Assembly: GCF_905171775.1 (NCBI RefSeq)
Contig: NC_053494.1
Location: forward strand, 199,329,044 to 199,393,043
Direction: 5' to 3'
Source of the DNA: Rana temporaria
Taxonomy: Eukaryota > Chordata > Amphibia > Anura > Ranidae
DNA length: 64,000 nt
The notes beneath the pieces were generated by a model that saw only the letters and a list, made by a program, of their open reading frames with translations, had not been told where the DNA came from and ran no database searches. The position numbers were made by a program, and so were the translations under genes. The number at the start of each line of letters is the position of its first letter. The first letter of the stretch is position 1. Positions 11,021 through 23,000 of this stretch are shown here, one piece after another.

Positions 11021-14000
11021 GTGAGTGTCCCGGGGGGGGGGAGGGGAACCTCCGGATAACCTGTGATCGGGCCTCATGTAGCTGATTGGCCCTATATTCA
11101 ATGGAATGTGATATCCTGGGAGTTGTAGTTCTGTAGTGGACGATTGCCTGGCATATGTGACACGCTGGGAGTTGTAGTTCTGTAGGGGGCGATGGGACTG
11201 GCAGATGTGACATGCTGGGTGTTGTAGTTCTGTAGGGGGCAATGGGACAGGCAGATGTGACGCGCCGGGGGTTGTAGTTCTGTAGGGGGCGACAGGGCCG
11301 CCAGATGTGCCGGGGGTTGTAGTTCTGTAGTGGACGATTGCCCGGCATATGTGACACGCTGGGAGTTGTAGTTCTATAGGGGGCGATGGGGCTTGCAGAT
11401 GTGACATGCTGGGCAGTGGCGTAACCAGAGTTATGGGCGCCCGGGGCAGATTTTTCCCCCCCCCCCCTTTATATAAACATCCACTCTGGCCCTCCAAGAG
11501 GATTACCAATAATAACACTTCCAGGAATCCCCCGTGCACGGGCATCCCACTGCCTGATGCACCCCCGGCTACAGGGATCTGCCAGGAATCCTCCGACCCG
11601 CTTATGATGGAAGCAGTGAGGACCCGGCCGGCACAAATACATATGATTAGCACTGACACAGGGGAATGTGGGGGCCAGCCGGCATGGTTGCCATGACTAC
11701 AGTGCGGCCTACACCAGCGGCCTGGCAGTGCGGGGGGAGGGCAGCAGGCCGGGCTCCTCTGTCTCCCCCAGGGGAGGGCTGGCAGCCTTAGGCTCTGGGG
11801 GGCAAGTCCAGTCAAGTGGCCCATAGAGCGTGGAAAAGTGATGGATCGAGGAAAACAGTCTAAGATTTTTCATGATCACAAGAGTCCGCACAGTGGCCCC
11901 CCTTACATCAGAGTCCGCACAGAGGCCCCCCTTACATCAGAGTCCGCACAGAGGCCCCCCTTACATCAGAGTCCGCACAGAGGCCCCCCTTACATCAGAG
12001 TCCGCACAGAGGCCCCCCTTACATCAGAGTCCGCACAGAGGCCCCCCTTACATCAGAGTCCGCACAGAGGCCCCCCTTACATCAGAGTCCGCACAGAGGC
12101 CCCCCTTACATCAGAGTCCGCACAGAGGCCCCCCTTACATCAGAGTCCGCACAGAGGCCCCCCTTACATCAGAGTCCGCACAGAGGCCCCCCTTACATCA
12201 GAGTCCGCACAGAGGCCCCCCCCTTACATCAGAGTCCGCACAGAGGCCCCCCCTCACCTCAGAGTCCGCACAGAGGCCCCCCCTCACCTCAGAGTCCGCA
12301 CAGAGGCCCCCCCTTACCTCAGAGTCCGCACAGAGGCCCCCCTTACCTCAGAGTCCGCACAGAGGCCCCCCTTACATCAGAGTCCGCACAGAGGCCCCCC
12401 TTACCTCAGAGTCCGCACAGAGGCCCCCCTTACCTCAGAGTCCGCACAGAGGCCCCCCTTACCTCAGAGTCCGCACAGAGGCCCCCCTTACCTCAGAGTC
12501 CGCACAGAGGGCCCCCCTCACCTCAGAGTCCGCACAGAGGCCCCCCCTCACCTCAGAGTCCGCACAGAGGCCCCCCCTTACCTCAGAGTCCGCACAGAGG
12601 CCCCCCTTACCTCAGAGTCCGCACAGAGGCCCCCCCTTACCTCAGAGTCCGCACAGAGGCCCCCCTTACCTCAGAGTCCGCACAGAGGCCCCCCTTACCT
12701 CAGAGTCCGCACAGAGGCCCCCCTTACCTCAGAGTCCGCACAGAGGCCCCCCTTACCTCAGAGTCCGCACAGAGGCCCCCCTTACCTCAGAGTCCGCACA
12801 GAGGCCCCCCTTACCTCAGAGTCCGCACAGAGGCCCCCCTCACCTCAGAGTCCGCACAGAGGCCCCCCCTCACCTCAGAGTCCGCACAGAGGCCCCCCTT
12901 ACCTCAGAGTCCGCACAGAGGCCCCCCTTACCTCAGAGTCCGCACAGAGGCCCCCCTTACCTCAGAGTCCGCACAGAGGCCCCCCCTCACCTCAGAGTCC
13001 GCACAGAGGCCCCCCCTCACCTCAGAGTCCGCACAGAGGCCCCCCCTCACCTCAGAGTCCGCACAGAGGCCCCCCCTCACCTCAGAGTCCGCACAGAGGC
13101 CCCCCCTTACCTCAGAGTCCGCACAGAGGCCCCCCTTACCTCAGAGTCCGCACAGAGGCCCCCCTTACCTCAGAGTCCGCACAGAGGCCCCCCTTACCTC
13201 AGAGTCCGCACAGAGGCCCCCCTTACCTCAGAGTTCGCACAGAGGCCCCCCCTTACATCAGAGGCCCCCCCTTACACCAGAGTCCGCACAGAGGCCCCCC
13301 TTACATCAGAGTCCGCAAAGAGGCCCCCTTACATCAGAGGCCCCCCCTTACATCAGAGTCCGCACAGAGGCCCCCCCTTACATCAGAGTCCGCACAGAGG
13401 CCCCCCTTACATCAGAGTCCGCACAGAGGCCCCCCCTTACATCAGAGGCCCCCCCTTACATCAGAGTCCGCACAGAGGCCCCCCCTTACATCAGAGGCCC
13501 CCCCCTTACACCAGAGTCCGCACAGAGGCCCCCCTTACATCAGAGTCCGCAAAGAGGCCCCCCTTACATCAGAGGCCCCCCCTTACATCAGAGTCCGCAC
13601 AGAGGCCCCCCCTTACATCAGAGTCCGCACAGAGGCCCCCCCTTACATCAGAGTCCGCACAGAGGCCCCCCTTACATCAGAGGCCCCCCCTTACATCAGA
13701 GTCCGCACAGAGGCCCCCCCTTACATCAGAGGCCCCCCCTTACATCAGAGGCCCCCCCCTTACATCAGAGTCCGCACAGAGGCCCCCCTTACCTCAGAGT
13801 CCGCACAGAGGCCCCCCTTACCTCAGAGTCCGCACAGAGGCCCCCCTTACATCAGAGGCCCCCCCCTTACACCAGAGTCCGCACAGAGGCCCCCCTTACA
13901 TCAGAGTCCGCAAAGAGGCCCCCCTTACATCAGAGGCCCCCCCTTACATCAGAGTCCGCACAGAGGCCCCCCCTTACATCAGAGTCCGCACAGAGGCCCC

Positions 14001-17000
14001 CCCTTACATCAGAGTCCGCACAGAGGCCCCCCCTTACATCAGAGGCCCCCCCTTACATCAGAGTCCGCACAGAGGCCCCCCCTTACATCAGAGGCCCCCC
14101 CCTTACACCAGAGTCCGCACAGAGGCCCCCCTTACATCAGAGTCCGCAAAGAGGCCCCCCTTACATCAGAGGCCCCCCCTTACATCAGAGTCCGCACAGA
14201 GGCCCCCCCTTACATCAGAGTCCGCACAGAGGCCCCCCCTTACATCAGAGTCCGCACAGAGGCCCCCCCTTACATCAGAGTCCGCACAGAGGCCCCCCCT
14301 TACATCAGAGGCCCCCCCTTGCACAGAGGCCCCCCCTTACATCAGAGTCCGCACAGAGGCCCCCCCTTACATCAGAGTCCGCACAGAGGCCCCCCCTTAC
14401 ATCAGAGTCCGCACAGAGGCCCCCCCTTACATCAGAGTCCGCACAGAGGCCCCCCCTTACATCAGAGTCCGCACAGAGGCCCCCCCTTACATCAGAGGCC
14501 CCCCCTTACATCAGAGTCCGCACAGAGGCCCCCCCCTTACATCAGAGTCCGCACAGAGGCCCCCCCTTACATCAGAGTCCGCACAGAGGCCCCCCCTTAC
14601 ATCAGAGTCCGCACAGAGGCCCCCCCTTACATCAGAGTCCGCACAGAGGCCCCCCCTTACATCAGAGTCCGCACAGAGGCCCCCCCTTACATCAGAGTCC
14701 GCACAGAGGCCCCCCCTTACATCAGAGTCCGCACAGAGGCCCCCCCTTACATCAGAGTCCGCACAGAGGCCCCCCCTTACCTCAGAGTCCGCACAGAGGC
14801 CCCCCCTTACCTCAGAGTCCGCACAGAGGCCCCCCCTTACCTCAGAGTCCGCACAGAGGCCCCCCCTTACCTCAGAGTCCGCACAGAGGCCCCCCCTTAC
14901 CTCAGAGTCCGCACAGAGGCCCCCCCTTACCTCAGAGTCCGCACAGAGGCCCCCCCTTACCTCAGAGTCCGCACAGAGGCCCCCCCCTTACCTCAGAGTC
15001 CGCACAGAGGCCCCCCCTTACCTCAGAGTCCGCACAGAGGCCCCCCCCCTTACCTCAGAGTCCGCACAGAGGCCCCCCCTTACCTCAGAGTCCGCACAGA
15101 GGCCCCCCCCTTACCTCAGAGTCCGCACAGAGGCCCCCCCCTTACCTCAGAGTCCGCACAGAGGCCCCCCCCTTACCTCAGAGTCCGCACAGAGGCCCCC
15201 CCCTTACCTCAGAGTCCGCACAGAGGCCCCCCCCTTACCTCAGAGTCCGCACAGAGGCCCCCCCTTACCTCAGAGGCCCCCCCTTACCTCAGAGTCCGCA
15301 CAGAGGCCCCCCCTTACCTCAGAGGCCCCCCCTTACCTCAGAGTCCGCACAGAGGCCCCCCTTACCTCAGAGTCTCCACAGAGGCCCCCCTTACATTGTG
15401 CTTTTTTGGGTTCAAACTTCCTGTCCAGTGCTCACACATGCCCAGGGAGTGTGGGCAGGGCAGACTCAAGAGGAGGAGCAGATAAGCTCTATCTCTCCTC
15501 GTGTCTGTGCAGAGAGAGAAGGGGATGTCAGCGCTGGTGTGCGCTGAGGCTGAGCTATGTGTGAGACGAGACATAGCTCAGCTCTGCAGCCATCTACCTC
15601 GGAGATAGACACAGGCACGGCTGCACAGTGGGAGGTGAGCAGCGGCCGCGACCTGTGTTAACAAAGCTCCAGCAGGCATATTCCTGCTCTGCAAAAACAG
15701 CATTTGGTAGTGCCGGCCGGTGGCTGTGCATAGTGTCACCAGCCCGGGGGGAGATTTCCACCCTGCCCCCCCTGCCAGCCCTCCCCTGGTCTCCCCCCAA
15801 GTTTGGTTCCAGCCATCAGCTGCCGGGCCGCCATCTTTATTCTTGCTGCCTACAAGCTGAGTAGGAGGGGGAGACACCGAGAGCTGTCATATAGGATGGA
15901 CCAAGGGGCTGCCCCCGACAGCCCGGGCCGAGGGGACACTTCACAGCTACAGTAATCAAGAAAAAAATGTGCAGGCAGTGGAGCCATGGCACGGATTTCT
16001 CTGCAATGCATAGAATGGTTTTTGCATCCCCCCCACTCATGCTATGCAGGAGCCAATAAAGAAGGCACCGAGTTACTCTGAGCTTGCCTTCACAAATCTT
16101 ATGGCAAATAAGTAATTTATGTCTGGTTGTAAACTGTACTAGGCTGCAATTGCCCTGCTTTATAAAAGTAAATCTTGTTTTTTTTTTGTTTTTTTTTATT
16201 ACAAAGCTAAAGGCATTAACCACTTGCCGCCCGCCAATGACAAATTGACGGCGGCAAAGTGGTTGTAGAATCCTGACTGGACGTCATATGACGTCCTCAG
16301 GATTCTGAGCCGCTGCGCACCCACGGGGGCGCGCATCGCGGCGATCGTTGTTGCGGGGTGTCAGTCTGACACCCCGCAACACCGATCTCGGTAAAGAGTC
16401 TCTCACGGAGACTCTTTACCACGTGATCAGCCGTGTCCAATCACGGCTGATCACGATGTAAACAGGAAGAACCGTTGATGGCTCTTCCTCACTTGCGTCT
16501 GACAGACGCGAGTAGAGGAGAGCCGATCGGCGGCTCTCCTGACAGGGGGGTTCGCGCTGATTGTTTATCAGCGCAGCCCCCCCTCGGATCGCCACATGGA
16601 CCACCAGGGATGCCCACCAGGGAAGGGCAAAACAAAAAAAAATGGGGCAAAAAAAAGTCTGGGGGAAAAAAACATACAAATGGGCACTGACTGGCAACAA
16701 GTAAATCAGTGCCGCCCCATGAGTGCCCATCAGTGCCGCCCCATGAGTGCCCATCAGTGCCGCCCATGAGTGCCCATCAGTGCCGCCCATGTGTGCCCAT
16801 CAGTGCCGCCCATGTGTGCCCATCAGTGCCGCATACCAGCGCTGCCAATCAGTGCCACCTCATCTGTGCCCGTCAGTACTACCTCGTCGATGTCCATCAG
16901 TGCCATCTCATCTGTGCCTATCAGTGCCACCATATCAGTGCCCGTAATTGAAAGAGAAAACTTACTTATTTACAAAAAAATTACAGAAAAAAATAAAAAC

Positions 17001-20000
17001 GTAATTTTTTTAAAAAAAATTCGGTCTTTTTTTAGTTGTTGCGCAAAAAAAAAAATCGCAGAGGTGATCAAATACCACCAAAAGAAAGCTCTATTTGTGG
17101 GGAAAAAAGGACGCCAATTTTGTTTGGGTACAGTGTAGCATGACCGCGCAATTGCCATTCAAAGTGCTGAAAGCTGAAAATTGGCTTGGGCGGGAAGGTA
17201 CGTAAGTGCCTGGTATGGAAGTGGTTAATTACCAGTACAGTAAATGCATGCATTAGATCATAGATGACTGAACTTCATGCATTTACTGTACTGGTAATTA
17301 ATGCCTTTAGCTTTGTAATAATAAAAAAAAACAAAAACAAGATTTGCTTTTATACTGGCTGGTGATAAAGCAGGGCAATTGCAGCCTAGTACAGTCACTG
17401 AACTTCGGCAAAAGTGTCGGAACAAAGTGACAGTGCGGAAAGGCTTTCAGGATTTGAGGTGCCGGTGGAGAACACACGCATACATACAAACACACACACT
17501 CACATATAATCGCCCGCTCGGTGGTGGTGAACAAGAGCCATTCATTCCTTTTCAAGTTGCTGTTACTTCTGTCCTGTCTGTGACAGCTAACACTGTGAGA
17601 GAAGGCATCCTTGCATCCCTGTGGATGTCCCTTCTGCCTGCTCGTCTCGCTGCATCAGCCCATCTCCCACAGCACTGACTTCTTTCAGCATCAGCACCCA
17701 AACAGTAAACTTTACCGTCCTTGGTGGACATGGCTGGGGTGGCCGCTCGGCGCTCCCTGCTGTCGGCGAGCGGGCGGCCTCCTCCTGGCGGCTCCGGACT
17801 CAGTCCGGAGCCGCCAGGAGGAGGCCGCCCGCTCGCCGAGTCACCGACAGCAGGGAGCGCCGAGCGGCCACCCAAGCCATGTCCACCAAGGACGGTAAAG
17901 TTTACCGTTACAGTCTGTGAGGGAGGGAAGAGGAGAGAGGGAGGACACGAGCGCGCAGGGCTTCAGAGTCACTGACGGTAGCGGCTGCTAGCAACATGGC
18001 GGCGCCTGGGCTGACACAGCGCGGGAATCCGCCCAGCATCCCGGTATAATAACCGGGGGGCGACGTCGCCCCCCCCTCAGCTTGGCGCCCGGGGCAGACG
18101 CACCGGCTCCCCCCCCGGTTGTTACGCCAGTGATGCTGGGGGTTGTAGTTCTGTAGGGGGCTATGGGGCTGGCAGATGTGACATGCTGGGGGTTGTAGTT
18201 CTATAGGGGGCGACAGGACCGCCAGATGTGACATGCTGGGGGTTGTAGTTCTATAGGGGCCGATGGGGCTAGCAGATGTGACACGCTGGGAGTTGTAGTT
18301 CTGTAGTGGGCGATGGGGCCGGGAGTTGTAGTTCTAAAGGGGCAGATGTGACATGCTGGGGGTTGTAGTTCTATAGGGGCCGATGGGGCCAACAGATGTG
18401 ACATGCTGGGGGTTGTAGTTCTATAGGGGCCGATGGGACTGGCACATGTGACATGCTGGGGGTTGTAGTCCTGTAGGGGGCGACAGGGCCGCCAGATATG
18501 CTGGGGGTTGTATTTCTTCAGGGGGTGTTGGGGACGGCAGACATGACATCCTGGGAGTTGTAGTTCTGTAGGGGGCAATGGGGCTAGCAGATGTGACACG
18601 CTGGGAGTTGTAGTTCTGTAGTGGGCGATGGGGCCGGGAGTTGTAGTTCTGTAGGGGGCGATGGGGCCAACAGATGTGACATGCTGGGGGTTGTAGTTCT
18701 ATAGGTGGCGACAGGGCCGCCAGATGTGGCATGCTGGGGGTTGTAGTTCTATAGGGGGTGACAGGGCCGACAGATGTGACATGCTGGGGGTTGTAGTTCT
18801 ATAGGGGGCGACAGGGCCGCCAGATGTGACATGCTGGGGGTTGTAGTCCTGTAGGGGGCGACAGGGCCGCCAGATGTGCTGGGGGTTGTATTTCTTCAGG
18901 GGGTGTTGGGGACGGCAGACATGACATCCTGGGGGTTGTAGTTCTGTAGGGGGCGATGGGGCCGGCAGATGTGCTGGGGGTTGTAGCTCTATAGTGGGTG
19001 ATGGGGCCAGCTGACTTGACCTGCTGTGGGCTGTATTTGGGATAGATGGGACAGTGTCATTTTGAATTATTGGGGGGGGGTTCTTTAGTAGCTATAAGAG
19101 ACCTTCATATACTGGGAGTTGTAGTTCCATAGCAGCCCTGGAGTCAGGGCTGATCCGCCCTATAGGCTCACTATGCAAGCCGCTTAGGGCCCCGCAAAGC
19201 TGCGGAGGGCCCCCCAAATTACTAGAGGCCCCGCCTGGTGAGAGGTAATTTTCGGCCCCTCACCTCGCTTCTCAACTCACTGGCTGCATGGGAGAAGAGG
19301 TAAGAAGTCAGCACCCCCCGCTTCTCACTTTAATGTAAGATGTCATTTCCGACAGCAGAACACCCCCTCCCCCCCGCTTCTCAACTTTAATCTTTATTGT
19401 GACATGTCCCTGTCGGCAGCGCCTAACCCCCGCCCGGCTCCTCTACTTTAATGTAACATGTAATTTTGCTTGGGGCCCCAGGGAGGTCAGGATCGACACT
19501 GCCTGGAGTTGTCATTTCTATGCAGGTGGTGCACATGGGGAGTTTCTCATTGGTGACACTGATGGTTTTTGGTGTGATTTTCAGGTTTCAGAACACGGAT
19601 GGAGAGTTGAAGTATAAGAACGAAGCAGAAGAGCTGATCCGCCCGGAGAGGAACACTCTTCTGGTCAGCTTCCAGGATCTGGAGCAGTTCAATCAGCAGC
19701 TGGCCACCACCGTCCAGGAGGAGTTCTATAGGTGAGGCTCTCGCCCTGTCCATGGTGTTCTCCTGTAATCATTGCAAGCGTCCTCCACCGTCTGACATCT
19801 TGTCTCTTCTTATCAGGGTCTACCCGTACCTCTGCCGAGCCGTGCGATCTTTTGCCAAAGACCATGGGAATATTCCTCAGATCAAAGAATTCTACGTGGC
19901 TTTCCAAGACCTTCCCACCCGACACAAGTAAGTTCTTCTCCATGGGGATTTGTCTGATTTCTGCACTCAGATTCTCCTCGTTGTACAGATTACCGCTCGG

Positions 20001-23000
20001 GTCAGCTTATCCGTCGCTTTGGGGAACGGTATTAGACGGCTCCATGCATTATTTTTATTTCGGCACTGTGATGTTCATCCCCGCAGTGTAATGGATGCGT
20101 GTTACTTCCAGGAATAGAGGAGCAGAAGACTTGTTCTACTCCCATTTGATGGTGCTAGTACACTGTGGTAATTGGCTAGAAAATCACACAAAAAAGGACG
20201 GTGCACTTAAAGCGGAGTTCCACCAAAAAAAAAGTCAGCAGCTACAAATACTGCAGCTGCTGGATTTTTTTTTATATAAGGACACTTGCATGTCCAGGGT
20301 GCTAGCGATGACGGCACCCGAAGCCAATCCGGCTTTTGGGTGGAGGCGTTGCCATCTTTGGTAAGGGAATTGGGAAGTGAAGCCTTGCTGCTTCACTTCC
20401 TGGTTCCCTACTGTGCGACTCGCGCTGCGCAATCCCACTGGTCTCTGCTGTCTTCTGGGACCTGTGTTTTCCAGAAGATAGCGGGGGTGCCGGAGTAGGC
20501 CATGACCAGTGGGATACTGTCAGCTGTAAAAAGAGAGGGGGTGGAGAAACCCAGAGGAAGGAGGCCACGCCATCTGAAACACCTTGTCCTGGCAACGAGG
20601 AGCGTTCCTTGTCAGAAATCGCACGACCTTGGAGGCGGGTTCAATCTTTCTGTGACCGGAAGATCTCCTCCATTACGGACCAGCGACTTGTGTGAAGCTT
20701 GTCGGTGGCTGCATGCTAGGACTTCTACTCCTCCCTATATGATGGCAAACCTTTCCACCCCAGATGTTTTGGAACTACATTTCCCATGGTGCTCATGCAT
20801 TCTGCAGTGTAGCTGAGCATCATGGGAAATGTAGTTCCAAAACATCTGGCGACAAAAATTGGGGTAGTGGCACTGAAGATCAGTGATATATTGAAGTTTA
20901 AACGTACGTTTTATACAAATCCTTAAAGGGGTAAAAAATATATAAAAACCTGGGAGTGAGAGGGAACAATGAGGAGACAGGAGGGGGACACTGTCCTATG
21001 TAAAGCTGATGATCCCAGGCTGTATTCCGGGGCAAGCCTTCCAAAGCGGGGGAGATGAGAGCAAAACTCCAACATGTATAAAGAAAAAGAGAAAAGAAGG
21101 CGCCTCCAGGTTAACGACAAAAAGCTTTAATGAGTAATAGGTGACAGCATCCACTTACATGTAAAATAGTGGAGATCCGGCATGTAGATCCTATGAATGG
21201 TCCCTGATGTGTGGCGTCCTTCCGCACTAGATGTTAGCTGATATTGCTCTTGTGCCCCTCTGTCAGACCGTCCGTGTAGCAGCACAACCAGCTGGTACGG
21301 GGACGCTGTTGGAAGCGAGGCGTGGAGCGCAGCGTGAGTCGCGGTGACGTCACTGGAATTCGACGTTTTGGAGCAAGCGCTTGCATGTGGCTGGGCGCGC
21401 TCCTCTTTCAAGCCTTTGTGCCCCTCTATGTCGGACGGTCCGACATAGAGGGGCACGAGCAATATCAGCCAACATCTAGTGCGGAAGGACGCCACATCAG
21501 GGACCATTCATAGGATCTACATGCCGAATCTCCACTATTTTACATGTAAGTGGATGCTGTCACCTATTACTCATTAAAGCTTTTTGTCGTTAACCTGGAG
21601 GCGCCTTCTTTTCTCTTTTTCAAAACATCTGGGGTGCCGAGGTTCGCCATCACTGCATGGCCCCTGGTTGATTCTGTTTTGAATTCTAGCCACGGACATT
21701 CATCCGCAGCTTGACATTAAAGCCCAGTATCGCTCATCCACATGAGCGCATTGTGTTTTTCTTCTTGTTAATAAACAGCGTTGCACTAGGAGCTGGTGCG
21801 CTCTGTTTCTTTTTATGTTTTCACAGTTCTGTCTTTGCATAGAACTGAATCTGAGATTGGTGTTTTCTTGTCTCCTTAGGATCAGAGAACTGACCACTCC
21901 TCGTATCGGCTCTCTGATGAGAATCAGTGGTCAGGTTGTCCGGACTCACCCTGTGCATCCAGAGCTGGTCAGCGGTACCTTCCTCTGTCTGGACTGTCAG
22001 ACTCTAATCAAAGATGTGGAGCAGCAGTTCAAATACACCCAGCCCAGTATCTGCCGGAACCCTGTGTGCGCCAACAGGAGGCGCTTCATGCTGGACACCA
22101 ATAAATCCCGATTTGTCGATTTCCAAAAGGTAATAAACAAGAAACCACTTCAACCCAAATAGTTGTCTGTATGAAGGCTTCAACATGGAAATCTCCGCTT
22201 ATTGTGTTTTGTGTGGCTTCTTACCTCCTTTCAAAATATGTAATGATTTTTCAACGTTGCCGTTCTCGCTGCACATTCCACCTGCGTTTAGGTAAAAATA
22301 GAAACCTCTAAATCCCAAAATTTGTTGGACGCTGTAAATGCGCCCAAAGCTTTAAAGGGTAACTCCACCTTTGTGGGGGGGGCTGCAAGTTATAGCATAT
22401 AATTGCAACTAGTTATTTAAAAATGACCTTTCCTTAATAATCTGCAGCTCTATAATTTTCTGTAAAATCCAATATGGCAACCTGAAGGCATTCTCTCTAC
22501 ACAGATGGAATACAGAACACCCCTCTCCCCAGATATGTAATTTTCTGCTTGTGTGACTGGCTTACTGATTTTCCCAGAAGTCTGCACTTGGATATCAGGC
22601 ATCCCCTGCAACACAAATGTCATTTTTAGTCGGATACTCCCAAAGGGATGCAGACCCAGCCACTTTCCTCATTAGAGCCCTGCAAGTGCAGCAGCTGATT
22701 GATAATTATAAAGTCACTCCCATAAGATTCACTTTGCACATGGACACAGAGAAACACCAATTTCTTCAGGAAAAACAAAATGTATGAATCTACAACAAAG
22801 TTTTGTTACAACCACCTGCAATGTACGCAGATCACCCAGAGGGCAATATAACAAAAGCGGAGTTGCTCTTTAAGGTCTGTTTCCATCTTTTGCAGGCAAA
22901 TTGGGGATAACTAATTTTATATTTGTCCCCATTTACATAGCAAAAATTGAAAAAGCTTTACAACTGCTTTTAAAGTTGTTCTAAAGCCCAAATATTTTTT

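Larger units (their letters stand above)
16137..17393. mobile_element. Foldback repeat hosting nested insertions
   Basis: The left arm 16137-16219 (GTACTAGGCTGCAATTGCCC through AAAGGCATTAA) is repeated inverted at 17295-17393 (TTAATGCCTTTAGC through GCAGCCTAGTAC). Between the arms lie a TTAA element (16220-17224) and a 77-bp hairpin (17225-17301). The insertion point of the TTAA element is exactly at the inner edge of the left arm. Confidence 0.75.
11414..18132. mobile_element. 6.7-kb hAT-type non-autonomous element in MCM6 intron 1
   Basis: The left end CAGTGGCGTAAC (11414-11425) and right end GTTACGCCAGTG (18121-18132) are inverted repeats matching at 11 of 12. The 8 bases ATGCTGGG flank both sides exactly (11406-11413 and 18133-18140), the target-duplication length typical of hAT. 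The insertion splits the ~50-bp minisatellite. GGCGCCCGGGGCAGA lies near both ends in direct orientation. No transposase ORF is present. Instead it carries a 3.5-kb array of ~29-bp units, a foldback with a nested TTAA element, and a ~200-bp palindrome. The minisatellite could itself contain TGCTGGG at each side by chance, but exact abutment to the inverted ends argues for a true duplication. Confidence 0.8.

Noticed and set aside
11884..15394. CRISPR array
   Set aside because: Units are directly adjacent with no unique spacers, and the context is a vertebrate intron.
11838..15564. Two overlapping ORFs of over 1,200 codons
   Set aside because: They are created by the ~29-bp tandem unit, which has no stops in these frames. 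The product would be a low-complexity repeat, and the array is intronic inside a transposon.
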